Shown here piece after piece: positions 15,716-24,233 of a stretch of 64,000 nucleotides of DNA (the first letter of the stretch is position 1; every line of letters begins with the position of its first letter). The notes below the pieces were generated by a model. The model made no database searches. It worked only from the letters and a program-made list of their open reading frames with translations, and was not told where the DNA came from. The DNA is from Streptomyces sp. SID13726 (GTDB taxonomy: Bacteria; Actinomycetota; Actinomycetes; Streptomycetales; Streptomycetaceae): the NCBI RefSeq assembly GCF_010548375.1, contig NZ_JAAGLY010000001.1:682001-746000 (forward strand), written 5' to 3'. The position numbers and the translations under genes are program-made.

Positions 15716-16968
15716 GCCGACACCGGCGGCTGGTCCGGCCAGCTGAACGCGTACCCCGTCTCCCCACCCCGGCTCACCCGCACGAACCGCAGCAGTTCGC
15801 GCACGATGCCCGCGTTGCCCTGTGCCCAGTCCGGGCGGGGTGCCAGGTCGCTCGGGGTGGCGCGGTGTTCGGTGTTGGACCAGCGGGCTCCCGTGCTGTC
15901 GTGGGTCGCCCGGGTGGTGAGGTCGGTGACGAGCAGGGTCGCGAAGTCGTGGGCGTCCCGGCCTTCGGCGAGGCGGTCGCAGGCCAGGGCGAGGACCCCG
16001 GCGGTGCCGCAGCAGCGGCCGTTGTTGTCCCAGAAGCCGGGGTGCCGGCGGCGGGGGAGGCCGGAGTGGGTGACGGTGTGCCAGCAGCGGTCGGCGAGGG
16101 CGGACCAGGACGGGTCGCCCTGGGTGTCGCGCAGCAGGCGGAAGAGCTGGGCGTCGCCGGTCGGACCGTGGCACCAGCCGTAGCTGATCGGGTCGATCAC
16201 GTCCGGGCGGAACTGCGGGGTGGAGTGGCGGACCAGGAAGCCGTCCGGGCCGTCCTCGTCACGGGCCACGACGTCCCCGACCCCGGCCAGCGCCGTCCCG
16301 ACCAGGTCCGCCCGGCCGGTCGCGTGGCCGATCCGGGCGAGGGAGTAGGCGATGCCGAGGGTGCCGTGCGACATGTGGTGCATACGGGCGTCCGTGCCGG
16401 GGCGGTGCGGCCACGTGACACCCGTCGGGGTGGGCTCCGCCGCCCGTAGGTACGGCTCCACCGCGAGGACGGCGAACTCCGGGTCACCGCAGGCCAGGGC
16501 CGCCAGACCGATCCCGCCGTTGCCGCCCATCAGCTCGAACAGCTCGCCCCAGCGCTCGCCGTCGAAGTGCGCGCGTACGAGGGCCAGGGCGCGGTCGGAC
16601 GCCGTACGGCAGGCGGTGTCGCCCAACTCGTCGTGCAGGGCCCGCAGGGCGAGCGCCATGCCGGCGCGGCCGAAGTACAGGGAGTCGTCCTCGTGGTCGT
16701 CGACGGCGGCCGCCACGCTGCGGCCCGCGCGCAGCGCCAGGTCGGCGTAGGAGTCGTCGCCGAAGTGCCGCCAGGCCTCCAGCAGTACGGGGACGATGCC
16801 CGCCGTGCCGCTGTAGAGGGTCGGGTTCGAGGGGGACGACGACCAGGAGAGGCCCCCGTCCGGCGTCTCCCCGGCCTCGGCCACCAGCCACCGCAGCCCG
16901 TCCACCGCGAGCTGCTCGACCTCGTCCACCCGCACCGTCGTACCGTCAACTGCCGTCATGGCGCCCAC
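15667..16968 (-). CDS. Orphan LanC-like cyclase
   Basis: 433 residues with the LanC α/α toroid. The zinc site is Cys266 (GWCHGPTG) plus Cys319-Cys320 (GRCCGTAG); the usual Cys-His pair is replaced by Cys-Cys, as in ProcM-type cyclases with three Cys ligands. The active-site His is His201 in MSHGTLGIAY, and the GxxG repeats (YSGTAGIVP, YFGRAGMALA, MGGNGGIGLAA) are all present. LanC enzymes add Cys thiols to dehydroamino acids. No precursor peptide, dehydratase, protease or transporter is nearby, so the substrate is unknown. The start is GTG 16968 or ATG 16959; neither has a strong ribosome site. Confidence 0.85.
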   Translation of the reverse strand: MGAMTAVDGTTVRVDEVEQLAVDGLRWLVAEAGETPDGGLSWSSSPSNPTLYSGTAGIVPVLLEAWRHFGDDSYADLALRAGRSVAAAVDDHEDDSLYFGRAGMALALRALHDELGDTACRTASDRALALVRAHFDGERWGELFELMGGNGGIGLAALACGDPEFAVLAVEPYLRAAEPTPTGVTWPHRPGTDARMHHMSHGTLGIAYSLARIGHATGRADLVGTALAGVGDVVARDEDGPDGFLVRHSTPQFRPDVIDPISYGWCHGPTGDAQLFRLLRDTQGDPSWSALADRCWHTVTHSGLPRRRHPGFWDNNGRCCGTAGVLALACDRLAEGRDAHDFATLLVTDLTTRATHDSTGARWSNTEHRATPSDLAPRPDWAQGNAGIVRELLRFVRVSRGGETGYAFSWPDQPPVSAQATEPIRRAGTAAPS

Positions 16969-17086
16969 TTTCGCACGTCGGTCACCGCTCCGGCAGCAGC
17001 CCGGATCAAGGCCTGCCGGGCGCCGTCCGCCGGTCCCCGCACATGCCTGCCGAACACCGCCCGCCCCGTCACCCGCCCCGCGGCAG

Positions 17087-17140
17087 CCGATTCACCACCA
17101 CCACGGCAACCGATTCACCGCCCCCGCAGCAACCGATTCA
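17087..17140 (-). repeat. Three 23-bp degenerate tandem repeats
   Basis: CCGATTCA recurs at 17087, 17110 and 17133 with C-rich spacers, giving a 23-bp period. The third unit lies inside the 3' end of the SRPBCC gene and encodes its last residues (NRLLRG); the other two lie just beyond its stop. Since 23 is not a multiple of 3 the extra copies are out of frame. Confidence 0.65.
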
Positions 17141-17546
17141 ACGCCCGCCCGAACACCGACCTCGCCGCCACCCCCAGCACCACCCCCGGCACCAGCGGAA
17201 CCCGCAGCTCCTCCCGCCAGATCACCCGGGCCCGGCCGCCGGGGCCCGGGCGTACCTCCAGTTCGGCCCAGCCCCGCACCACCCGGCCGCGCTTCTCCAG
17301 CCGGCACAGCCCTGAGACGCCCTCTGCGGGCGGGCGCCAGACGGTGACCTCCATGGTGTCGTCGAAGGCGAGCGGGCCCACCCCCGAGCGGGCCACGACG
17401 CGTGTGCCCTCGGTCGTCGGGCCCGGTGGGACGACGGTGACGCGGGTCAGGGGGACGACCTCGCCATGGCGGGGCCACTCCGTGAGGCGGCGCCAGGCCT
17501 CGTCCTGGGAGAGCGGGGCCGTGCGTTCGAGGAGGAAGGTGACCAC
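17115..17546 (-). CDS. SRPBCC (START-like) ligand-binding protein
   Basis: 143 residues with the polyketide cyclase/dehydrase-type START pattern: LLERTAPLSQDEAWRRLTEW at the N-terminus, β-strands VVPLTRVTVVPPG, DTMEVTVWRP and RARVIWREEL, and a C-terminal amphipathic helix (GVAARSVFGRALNRLLRGR). Members bind hydrophobic ligands in a helix-grip pocket; the ligand is unknown. There is no polyketide cluster here, so it is not read as a tailoring cyclase. The GTG at 17546 is the first start in the frame with homologous N-terminal strand content. Its extreme 3' end is part of a tandem repeat. Confidence 0.8.
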   Translation of the reverse strand: MVTFLLERTAPLSQDEAWRRLTEWPRHGEVVPLTRVTVVPPGPTTEGTRVVARSGVGPLAFDDTMEVTVWRPPAEGVSGLCRLEKRGRVVRGWAELEVRPGPGGRARVIWREELRVPLVPGVVLGVAARSVFGRALNRLLRGR

Positions 17547-17731
17547 GGGGCCGATCTTAGGGAATCCGGCCTGCTCAGCGGGGATTTCATAGCGGTCTCA
17601 CATACATGGCGCAGCCGGACCCGGGCGCGCGGACGTACGTCGGGTGAACTCGCCCTCGCGGCAGGCCGGGGAGTCCTACCCTTTGCCCCATGGAGGGGCA
17701 GTCCGTCCCTCTTCAGGGGGAGTTGATCGTC

Positions 17732-18745
17732 ATGCCTTTGAAGACCTACGGCGTACTGATCACGCGGGCCGACGACACCCGGCGCGAGGGTGGCCACGAC
17801 ACACCGCACTACCAGATCCACCTCGCCGACGACGCGGGCACGCACTACCGCGCGGCCGTCAACGTCCTGTCCTCGGAGCAGCCCTCCGAGCTGCTCTATC
17901 TCGTCAGCGAGGACTTCCGGCACCCCGTCACGGACCGGCTGGAGGGGCTGGAGGGCGGCTGGAACACCCTGCCGTCCGGACCCGGCGGGCCCAACCTCGA
18001 CTTCGTGCGCGGCAACCTCTTCGACCCGGCGCTCCTGCGTACCCTGCCGCCGGACGTCTCCGGGCCCGACAACGACCTCGCCGACCTCCTCGACCACCAC
18101 GTCCGACGTGCCGTCGCCGACCCGCAGGCCCGGCTGTACGTGTTCGGTGAGCGCTGGGGGCCCGAAACCGGCGTCAAGGACAAGGTGTTCGGCTTCAAGC
18201 CGGGCAACGGCATCCACGACATCCACATGAACCAAGGCAACAGCAGGCGCTTCCAGGGCGACGACGGCGTGTGGCAGGACGGCGGCCTCCTCATCCACTT
18301 CCCGGCACAGCGGCGCTGGGTCGGTGTCTTCCTCGCCTTCCAGAGCCAGTCCTGGCACACCGACGACCTCACCGGCCACACCCTGGAGGGCGTCGACCCC
18401 ACCCGGCCCGAGCCCGGCACCCAGCCCGTCCGGCTCGTCGCCGCGCTCGTCAACCCTCGCGGCCCGGCCCCCGAACCGGAGAGCGTGACCCTCCTCAACG
18501 CCTCGCCCGACCCCGTCGACCTGACCGGCTGGCGTCTCCTCGACCGCCTGGGCCAGTCCTCCCCGGTACCGCCGGGGCCGCTCGCCGCCGGCGCCACTCT
18601 GCTCGCGCCCCTCGGCGGCGGCGGTGCCCAACTCGGGAACCACGGCGGCGAGATCACCCTCCTCGACGCCAACTCCCTGAAGGTGCACGGGGTTTCGTAC
18701 ACCGCCGAGCAGGCCGGGCGCGAGGGCTGGTCCGTCGTGTTTTGA
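17732..18745 (+). CDS. DUF2278-family protein with lamin-tail-like C-terminus
   Basis: 337 residues from the ATG at 17732, chosen because GGGGGAG precedes it and because DUF2278 (YukJ) proteins begin M-P-L-K-x-Y-G-V, as here; an ATG 14 codons earlier is rejected. DUF2278 covers about 1-205, with the conserved HDIHMNQGNS near residue 165 and GGLLIHFP near 190. A second domain near 225-330 (ESVTLLNASPDPVDLTGWRL) looks like the lamin-tail/LTD β-sandwich often joined to DUF2278. Function is unknown. There is no signal peptide, and it stands alone between divergent and co-directional genes. Confidence 0.82.
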   Translation: MPLKTYGVLITRADDTRREGGHDTPHYQIHLADDAGTHYRAAVNVLSSEQPSELLYLVSEDFRHPVTDRLEGLEGGWNTLPSGPGGPNLDFVRGNLFDPALLRTLPPDVSGPDNDLADLLDHHVRRAVADPQARLYVFGERWGPETGVKDKVFGFKPGNGIHDIHMNQGNSRRFQGDDGVWQDGGLLIHFPAQRRWVGVFLAFQSQSWHTDDLTGHTLEGVDPTRPEPGTQPVRLVAALVNPRGPAPEPESVTLLNASPDPVDLTGWRLLDRLGQSSPVPPGPLAAGATLLAPLGGGGAQLGNHGGEITLLDANSLKVHGVSYTAEQAGREGWSVVF

Positions 18746-18824
18746 CGCGCGCTTGCATGTACACCCCCGCGGCCGTACGGGACCATGAGCGCGACTCGCA
18801 CCGACCGGCCGCAGGGGGCGTCCC

Positions 18825-20039
18825 GTGGACAGCGAACGGCACGGCAGACTCGACGCGTTGCAGAGCGACCCGTACCCGCACTACGACCACGCACGGAACG
18901 CCGACGGCCTGGCCCGCGTCGCCGAACTCGACGCCTGGCTGGTCGCCCGGGACGCCGACGTACGCGAAGTGCTGCGCCGCCCCGAGGACTTCTCCTCGGC
19001 CAACGCCCTCGTGCCCGACGTCCTGCCGTCTCCCGCCGCGCTCGCCGTCCTCGGCGGCGGGTTCGGCGGGCGCCCGGTCGTCGTGACCGCCGACGGCGAC
19101 CTGCACCAGCGGCTGCGCGCGCCGATCGTGCGCGGACTCTCGCCGTCGCGGGTCGCCGCGGTCCTTCCGTACGCCGCCGAGCGCGCGGCCGCCCTCGTCG
19201 ACGGGTTCGCCGAGGACGGCCGGGTCGAGCTGATGTCGGCGTACGCCCAGCGGCTGCCCGGCGATGTCATCGGGCGGATCGTCGGCCTCGACCCCGCCGA
19301 CGTCCCGGCCGTCGTGCACGGCGGGCACCGCGCCGAGGAGCTGCTGTTCCGGCCGCTGGAGGAGGCCGAGCAGGTCGCCGCCGCCGAGGACGTGGTGGCG
19401 ATGCAGCACCTCCTCGACCGGTACGCGCGCGAGCGGCACGCCGGACCGCGCGAGGACCTGTGCACCGAACTCGTCGCGTCCCTCACCGAGCCGGGCGAAC
19501 TCACCCTCGACCACCGCCACGAACTCGTCGCACACCTCCAGAACCTGCTGATCGCCGGGCATTTGACCACCACCGCGCTGATCGGCACGACCGTTCTGCA
19601 TCTGTTGCGCCACCCCGGCCAGTGGGAGCTGCTGTGCGCGGAGCCGGAGCGCATCCCGGCCGCCGTCGAGGAGGCCGCCCGTTACGACGGAGCCCTCCAG
19701 GGCTTCCGCCGGGTCACCACCCGTGCCGTCACCCTGGCCGGTACCGAACTCCCCGCAGGCGCAACGGTGTTCGTGGCCTTCGCCGGCGCCAACCGGGACG
19801 GAGTACGGCATCCGCGCCCCGACGCCTTCGACATCACCCGCCCGCCCGGCCGCCATCTCGCCTTCGGATTCGGGGTGCACAGCTGCCCCGGCTCCCAACT
19901 GGCCCGCGAACAGCTCCGCCTCACCCTCCAGGAGCTGACCCGCCGGCTGCCGGGGCTGCGGCTCGCCGAGGGAGAGCCGGTCACCATGCGGCCGACGATG
20001 ATCCACCGCTCGCCCCAACGCCTGCACCTGACCTGGTAG
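18825..20039 (+). CDS. Cytochrome P450
   Basis: 404 residues, normal for a soluble bacterial class I P450. The heme-binding loop is AFGFGVHSCPGSQLAREQ with Cys354 as iron ligand; the I-helix oxygen-binding groove is LLIAGHLTTTALIG near residue 245; the K-helix EAAR is near 285. The GTG start follows AGGGGGCG. No ferredoxin or ferredoxin reductase gene is adjacent, so redox partners must come from elsewhere. It is 69 bases upstream of the HAD-like gene on the same strand and may be co-transcribed. The substrate cannot be inferred. Confidence 0.92.
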   Translation: MDSERHGRLDALQSDPYPHYDHARNADGLARVAELDAWLVARDADVREVLRRPEDFSSANALVPDVLPSPAALAVLGGGFGGRPVVVTADGDLHQRLRAPIVRGLSPSRVAAVLPYAAERAAALVDGFAEDGRVELMSAYAQRLPGDVIGRIVGLDPADVPAVVHGGHRAEELLFRPLEEAEQVAAAEDVVAMQHLLDRYARERHAGPREDLCTELVASLTEPGELTLDHRHELVAHLQNLLIAGHLTTTALIGTTVLHLLRHPGQWELLCAEPERIPAAVEEAARYDGALQGFRRVTTRAVTLAGTELPAGATVFVAFAGANRDGVRHPRPDAFDITRPPGRHLAFGFGVHSCPGSQLAREQLRLTLQELTRRLPGLRLAEGEPVTMRPTMIHRSPQRLHLTW

Positions 20040-20108
20040 ATCACACTCGTCTCGCATGGAAGGACCCCGTCGGGTTACCCGGACCGAGGAGAACCGGGAG
20101 GTGGCCCC

Positions 20109-20678
20109 ATGGCGCGCACCCGCACGCGTACGGTGCTGTTCGACCGCGACAGCATCCTCGCCGACGACACCCTCGACCCGGACCGGCTGCGCCCGGCCCC
20201 CGGCGCCGGCGAGGCCCTCGGCCTGCTGCGCCTGCACGGCGTGCGCACCGGATTCCTCGCCGTGGGGAAGGGGGCACGGAAGGACCTGAGCGACGCCGAC
20301 GTACGGGCCCTCAACCACCGCGTCGACGCACTCCTCGGCCCCTTCGACATCCGCGGAGTGTGCCCGCACGGCCCCGACGAGCACTGTCACTGCCGGCCAC
20401 CCGAACCGGGCCTGATCCTCTGGGCGGCGGGCCGTCTGTGCACGGCCCCCGCCGACTGCGCGGTCGTCGGCACCGCCGCGGACGCCGAGGCCGCGGCCCG
20501 GGTGGGCGCCCACGGGATCCTCGTGCCGGACGAGCGGACCCGGCCGGAGGAGACGGCACGGGCCGAACAGGTGGCGCCGGACGTCCTGACCGCCGTACGG
20601 GCGCTGCTGACCGGGCCGCCGCAGGGGCGGGTCCTGGTGGACGAACGGCCGATCGAGGAGGCCTTCGGGGACGGCTGA
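20109..20678 (+). CDS. Degenerate GmhB-like HAD phosphatase
   Basis: 189 residues. The HAD nucleophile motif is LFDRDSILADD (Asp12, Asp14). The zinc loop typical of heptose-bisphosphate phosphatase GmhB is kept: Cys85-x-His87 with Cys93-x-Cys95, then RPPEPGLI. Motif IV, normally V-G-D-x3-D, reads VGTAADAEAA, so the two magnesium-binding acids are lost or shifted. Activity may be weak, altered or absent. GmhB acts on heptose 1,7-bisphosphate, but no other heptose gene is nearby. The ATG has GGGAGGTG upstream. Confidence 0.8.
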   Translation: MARTRTRTVLFDRDSILADDTLDPDRLRPAPGAGEALGLLRLHGVRTGFLAVGKGARKDLSDADVRALNHRVDALLGPFDIRGVCPHGPDEHCHCRPPEPGLILWAAGRLCTAPADCAVVGTAADAEAAARVGAHGILVPDERTRPEETARAEQVAPDVLTAVRALLTGPPQGRVLVDERPIEEAFGDG

Positions 20679-20708
20679 CCGAGTGGGCCCCCGGCGGCGG
20701 CCGACCGC

Positions 20709-21017
20709 TCAGCGTTCCGTCCACCGGCACACCAGCCGGAACACCGCGAACAGGGTCAGCGGCCAGACGCCCGCGAAGGCCCAGATCACCGGGGGCCGGG
20801 CGGTGACGATGCCGGTCACCAGGAGTGCCGTCGAGACCGCGAGCAGCAGGCTCACGGTCAGGACGTGCGGCCGGTAGTGGGTGACCCGGGACAGGTCAGG
20901 CCGCCGGCGCAGCCGCAGCGTGCGCAGCCGGCGGTCCAGACGGCGGTCGCGACGCAGGGCGCGTTCCACCTCGTCCAGAATGCGCTGCTCGTGATCGGGG
21001 AGTCGCCCTGTCGTCAC
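20709..21017 (-). CDS. DUF3040 small membrane protein
   Basis: 102 residues from GTG 21017, which has GAGGAGCG just upstream; the frame continues far upstream only as an antisense shadow of the xylosidase gene. Residues 1-45 are basic and amphipathic (LPDHEQRILDEVERALRRDR); two membrane helices follow (HVLTVSLLLAVSTALLVTGI and VIWAFAGVWPLTLFAVFRLV). The LPDHEQRILDEVERAL opening is typical of DUF3040, a common actinobacterial family of unknown role. It lies just downstream of the GH43 terminator and is probably transcribed on its own. Confidence 0.82.
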   Translation of the reverse strand: MTTGRLPDHEQRILDEVERALRRDRRLDRRLRTLRLRRRPDLSRVTHYRPHVLTVSLLLAVSTALLVTGIVTARPPVIWAFAGVWPLTLFAVFRLVCRWTER

Positions 21018-21040
21018 TGTCGCTCCTCGCGGATCCGGAG

Positions 21041-21072
21041 GGGTCCTTCTCCGAGTGCCCGGAGAAGGACCC
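21041..21072. terminator. 13-bp stem-loop after the GH43 genes
   Basis: GGGTCCTTCTCCG (21041-21053) pairs perfectly with 21060-21072 across a 6-nt loop (AGTGCC). It lies 22 bases beyond the stop of the leftward GH43 operon and so ends it; the DUF3040 ribosome site follows immediately. Confidence 0.75.
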
Positions 21073-21094
21073 GCGAACCGTCCGGTGACCGGGC

Positions 21095-22534
21095 TCACTG
21101 GGCGTAGAAGGTCGCGTCCCCCTGGTCCGTGGCCGTGCCCGGAGTCTGCACGTACAGCAGGTAGTTGTAGTGCCGGACGTAACGGCCCGCGTAGTTGTAC
21201 GACTCGTACGAGACTCCCGCCGAGTCGGCGAGCCCGGCCCGCTGGTAGAAGCTGGCGTCGGCGGCGAAGGCCGTCGTGCCGTCGTTCTTCTCCAGCCACA
21301 CCTCGAAGTTCTTGTGGCGCAGGTAGTAGCCGGGGAAGTTGGCCGACTCCAGGGAGACCGTGCCGGTACCGGCGAGCCCGGTGACGACCCTGAACTGCGA
21401 GTCCGCCAGCGGCGACACGTTCGTCTCGATCTTCGCCCGGTACTCCCAGTGCCGCACGAAGCGGTCCGCGAAGTTGTACGACGAGAAGCGCTTCGGAGTG
21501 ACGCCGTCGGCGACCGGGATGCCGAAGTCGGGGGTGCCGTCGGCCTTCCAGTAGACCTTCTGCACGCGGGTGCGGCGGTTGGGGTCGTTCAGCGGGTCGC
21601 CGCTGATGTCCTTGTAGCTGCGGTCGTGGTAGACGAGGATGTCCGACTTGCCGTCCTCGGACGTGGTGAAGGAGTTGTGGCCCGGACCGTACTGCGAGGT
21701 GGCGGCGCTGGACTGGAAGACCGGGGTCTGGGACTTCGTCCAGGACGCCGGGTTCGTCAGGTCGGCCGTCGCGGACGCGGTCAGCATCCCCAGACAGTAG
21801 TTGGCGTCCGTCGCGCTCGCCGAGTACGTCAGGAACACCTTGCCGCCGTGCTGGATCAGCGCGGGGCCCTCGTTGACCTTGTAGCCGATCGTCTCCCAGG
21901 ACAGCGTCGGCTGGGACAGCTCGGCCGGAGTCCCGCTGATGGTCCAGGGGTTGGCCAACTTGGCGATGAAGACACTGGTGTTGTTGTCCTCGGCCGGGTT
22001 GCGCTGCGCCCACGCGAGGTAGCGCACGCCGTTCACGACGAAGGTCGTCGCGTCCAGCGAGAAGCTCTCCCAGGTGGTCTTGATCTGCCCCTTCTCGGTC
22101 CAGGTCGCGGTCAGCGGGTTGGCGCCGGTACCTTCGAGGACGTACATCCGGATCGCCCACACGTCACTGGTCGACCCGGCGGCGAAGTACACGTACCACT
22201 TGCCGTCGATGAAGTGGATCTCCGGCGCCCAGATGTGCGCGCCCATGACCCCGCTGGAGTGCTTGGTCCAGATCGTGGTCTCGGCGGCCGTCGCGAGGCC
22301 CTGGATGGTGGTGGCCCGGCGCAGCACGATCCGGTCGTACTCGGGGACGGTCGCGGTGAAGTAGTAGTAGCCGTCGGTGTGTTTGAAGATGTGCGGGTCG
22401 GCCCGCTTCTCGGCGATCGGGTTGGTGTAGGTCACGGCGGGGGAGTCGGGCACGGCGGCGTGGGCGGGGACGCCGACGCCTATCAGGACGGCGGCGAGGA
22501 CGGCTGTCAGCAGCCGAACGACGGTGCGTCTCAA
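21095..22534 (-). CDS. Secreted GH43 glycosidase with AbfB (CBM42) domain
   Basis: 479 residues from a TTG at 22534, preceded by CTGGAG and giving a proper signal peptide (RRTVVRLLTAVLAAVLIGVG, cut after PAHA). Starting at 22627 would add an unlikely 31-residue leader overlapping the upstream gene. The five-bladed GH43 fold has the catalytic base Asp in YTNPIAEKRADPHIFKHTDG, an Asp in FSLDATTF and the acid Glu in YKVNEGPALIQ. An arabinofuran-binding AbfB domain fills the last 130 residues (FSSYNFADRFVRHWEYRAKI). It should cut arabinose or xylose side chains of plant xylan. The gene is 38 bases downstream of the second GH43 gene, so the two form an operon. Confidence 0.87.
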   Translation of the reverse strand: MRRTVVRLLTAVLAAVLIGVGVPAHAAVPDSPAVTYTNPIAEKRADPHIFKHTDGYYYFTATVPEYDRIVLRRATTIQGLATAAETTIWTKHSSGVMGAHIWAPEIHFIDGKWYVYFAAGSTSDVWAIRMYVLEGTGANPLTATWTEKGQIKTTWESFSLDATTFVVNGVRYLAWAQRNPAEDNNTSVFIAKLANPWTISGTPAELSQPTLSWETIGYKVNEGPALIQHGGKVFLTYSASATDANYCLGMLTASATADLTNPASWTKSQTPVFQSSAATSQYGPGHNSFTTSEDGKSDILVYHDRSYKDISGDPLNDPNRRTRVQKVYWKADGTPDFGIPVADGVTPKRFSSYNFADRFVRHWEYRAKIETNVSPLADSQFRVVTGLAGTGTVSLESANFPGYYLRHKNFEVWLEKNDGTTAFAADASFYQRAGLADSAGVSYESYNYAGRYVRHYNYLLYVQTPGTATDQGDATFYAQ

Positions 22535-22572
22535 GGGAGTTCTCCAGTTCCGGGCGGGCCCGGTCGGGCCGG

Positions 22573-24045
22573 TCACGTCGTCGGTACGAGGCGCCACTGC
22601 TGGCAGTTGTTGTTCAGCCAGGTCCACTGCCGTACGTCGGCTCCGTTCGCGGTGGAGCAGTCGGCGACGTCGGCGACCTTGCCGGTGGACTCGTTGACGA
22701 GCCGGACGTAGTCACCGCCGGCGGTGAACACCAGGCGGAAGCGCTGGCACTTGTTGTTGAGCCAGGACCACTGGCGGATGTCGGCGCCGTCCGCGCTGGA
22801 GCAGTCGGCCACGTCGGCCACCTTGCCGGTCGCCACGTTCACCAGCCGGTTGGTGTCGTCGGCGAGATCCTCGATCCGCCACTTCTGGTTGGAGCCGCCG
22901 GTGCAGGTCCACTGGAAGATGTTGGCGCCGTCGGCCGTCGAACCGTTGTTGAGGTCGAGGCACTTGCCGCTGTTGCGGTTGACCAGGGTGTACGACGTCG
23001 GCGTGGCCGCGGTCTCGCCGGACGGGCCGGGCAGGCTGGTGCCGAGGGCGACCGGGGTGCCGAAGTTCGGGGTGCCGTCGGCGTTCCAGGTGAACTCCTG
23101 GGCGCGGGTGGTGCGTCCGTTGCCGCAGCCGCCGTTCGCGGCGGAGTTGGCGTGGTAGACGATCCAGTTCTCGGTGCCGTCCGGCGAGGTGAAGAAGCCG
23201 TTGTGGCCGGGCCCGTACACGCCATTGGCGTCACTGCGCTGGAAGACCGGGGTCTGCTTCTTCGTCCAGGACGCCGGGTTCAGCGGGTCGGAGCCGGTCA
23301 ACTCCAGTTGGCCGAGCTTGTAGTCGGCCGTTGCGCAGAAGCTCGCCGAGTAGGTCAGGAAGGTGCGGCCGTCGTGGTACAGCGGCTCGGGGCCCTCGTT
23401 GACCGCGCCGCCGGAGGTCTCCCAGCTCAGCGTGGGGCTGGAGATGACGGTGAAGGTGTTGCTGGCCAGCGTGTACGGATTGCTCATCGGCGCGATGACC
23501 AGGCTCTGCGTACTGCCGTTGACGAACCCGCTTCCGACCAGGTACAGACTCCCGTCGTGCTGGAGCACGCTGGCGTCGATGAGCCAGCCGCTCGGCGTGA
23601 GGTTGGAGCCGGTGAGCGTGTTCTTGTAGGTGTAGGGGCCCATCGGGTCGGTCCCGGCGCTCTCCAGCACATGGGTGCGCTGGGAGTCGCAGCAGGCGAC
23701 CCCGCTCTGGCCGGCCGAGTAGTACAGGTACCAGTGGCCGTCCAGGAAGTGCAGCTCCGGCGCCCAGATGTTGGTGTTGCGGGTCGACGTGGTGTCCGAC
23801 CACACCTGGACGTTCGGCGCGGTGGCCAGACCCGCCAGGGTCGGGGACTTGCGGATGCCCAGGATGCCGGTGAACGTCGTGGTCACCAGGTAGTAGTTGC
23901 CGTCGTAGTACTCCAGCCAGGGATCCGCGCCCTTCGACGACTTGAGCGGATTGGTGTAGGGGCGGCCGTCGGCCGCGGTGGCCGAGGGGTTCGCCGACAC
24001 CAGGGCGAGCAGCAAGGCGAACACACAGACCAGCAGTCGACGCAT
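22573..24045 (-). CDS. Secreted GH43 glycosidase with ricin-type (CBM13) domain
   Basis: 490 residues from the ATG at 24045, where the signal peptide starts (MRRLLVCVFALLLALVSANP, cut near SATAA). Catalytic residues match the neighbour: Asp in SSKGADPWLEYYDG, Asp in GWLIDASVLQHDG and Glu in GAVNEGPEPLYHDG. The C-terminal 135 residues are a β-trefoil lectin with three QxW units (NQKWRIED, CQRFRLVF, CQQWRLVP); the middle unit has Phe for Trp. It likely acts on arabinan or arabinoxylan. First gene of a two-gene operon; an inverted repeat lies just upstream. Confidence 0.87.
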   Translation of the reverse strand: MRRLLVCVFALLLALVSANPSATAADGRPYTNPLKSSKGADPWLEYYDGNYYLVTTTFTGILGIRKSPTLAGLATAPNVQVWSDTTSTRNTNIWAPELHFLDGHWYLYYSAGQSGVACCDSQRTHVLESAGTDPMGPYTYKNTLTGSNLTPSGWLIDASVLQHDGSLYLVGSGFVNGSTQSLVIAPMSNPYTLASNTFTVISSPTLSWETSGGAVNEGPEPLYHDGRTFLTYSASFCATADYKLGQLELTGSDPLNPASWTKKQTPVFQRSDANGVYGPGHNGFFTSPDGTENWIVYHANSAANGGCGNGRTTRAQEFTWNADGTPNFGTPVALGTSLPGPSGETAATPTSYTLVNRNSGKCLDLNNGSTADGANIFQWTCTGGSNQKWRIEDLADDTNRLVNVATGKVADVADCSSADGADIRQWSWLNNKCQRFRLVFTAGGDYVRLVNESTGKVADVADCSTANGADVRQWTWLNNNCQQWRLVPTT

Positions 24046-24073
24046 CCGGGACCGTCCGTCCTGTCCGTAATTT

Positions 24074-24086
24074 CGAACGCAGTTCG
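24074..24086. promoter_or_regulatory. Inverted repeat upstream of the GH43 operon
   Basis: CGAAC-GCA-GTTCG is a perfect dyad 29 bases upstream of the first GH43 start, in an AT-richer patch (GTAATTTCGAAC). It could be the operator for a LacI-type sugar regulator, but no such regulator is adjacent, so this is inference. Confidence 0.45.
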
Positions 24087-24181
24087 TAACTTCGGTCAGA
24101 AGATAAGGGCGGGTCAAGAACTCGTCAACGCTTCCGTCACACGCATTTCATCTGCACGAGACACCCCAACCGCCCCGGGAG

Positions 24182-24219
24182 GCCGCGGTGTCCGCACCGA
24201 GGGGCGCGGACACCGCGGC
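24182..24219. terminator. 14-bp stem-loop after the DUF305 gene
   Basis: GCCGCGGTGTCCGC (24182-24195) pairs perfectly with 24206-24219 over a 10-nt loop. It starts 14 bases beyond the stop of the leftward DUF305 gene and separates that operon from the GH43 promoter. Confidence 0.7.
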
Positions 24220-24233
24220 GACAAGCGGACGTG

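Noticed and set aside
15667-16968. Lanthipeptide biosynthetic cluster around the LanC-like gene
   Set aside because: No precursor, dehydratase, protease or exporter within reach on either side.
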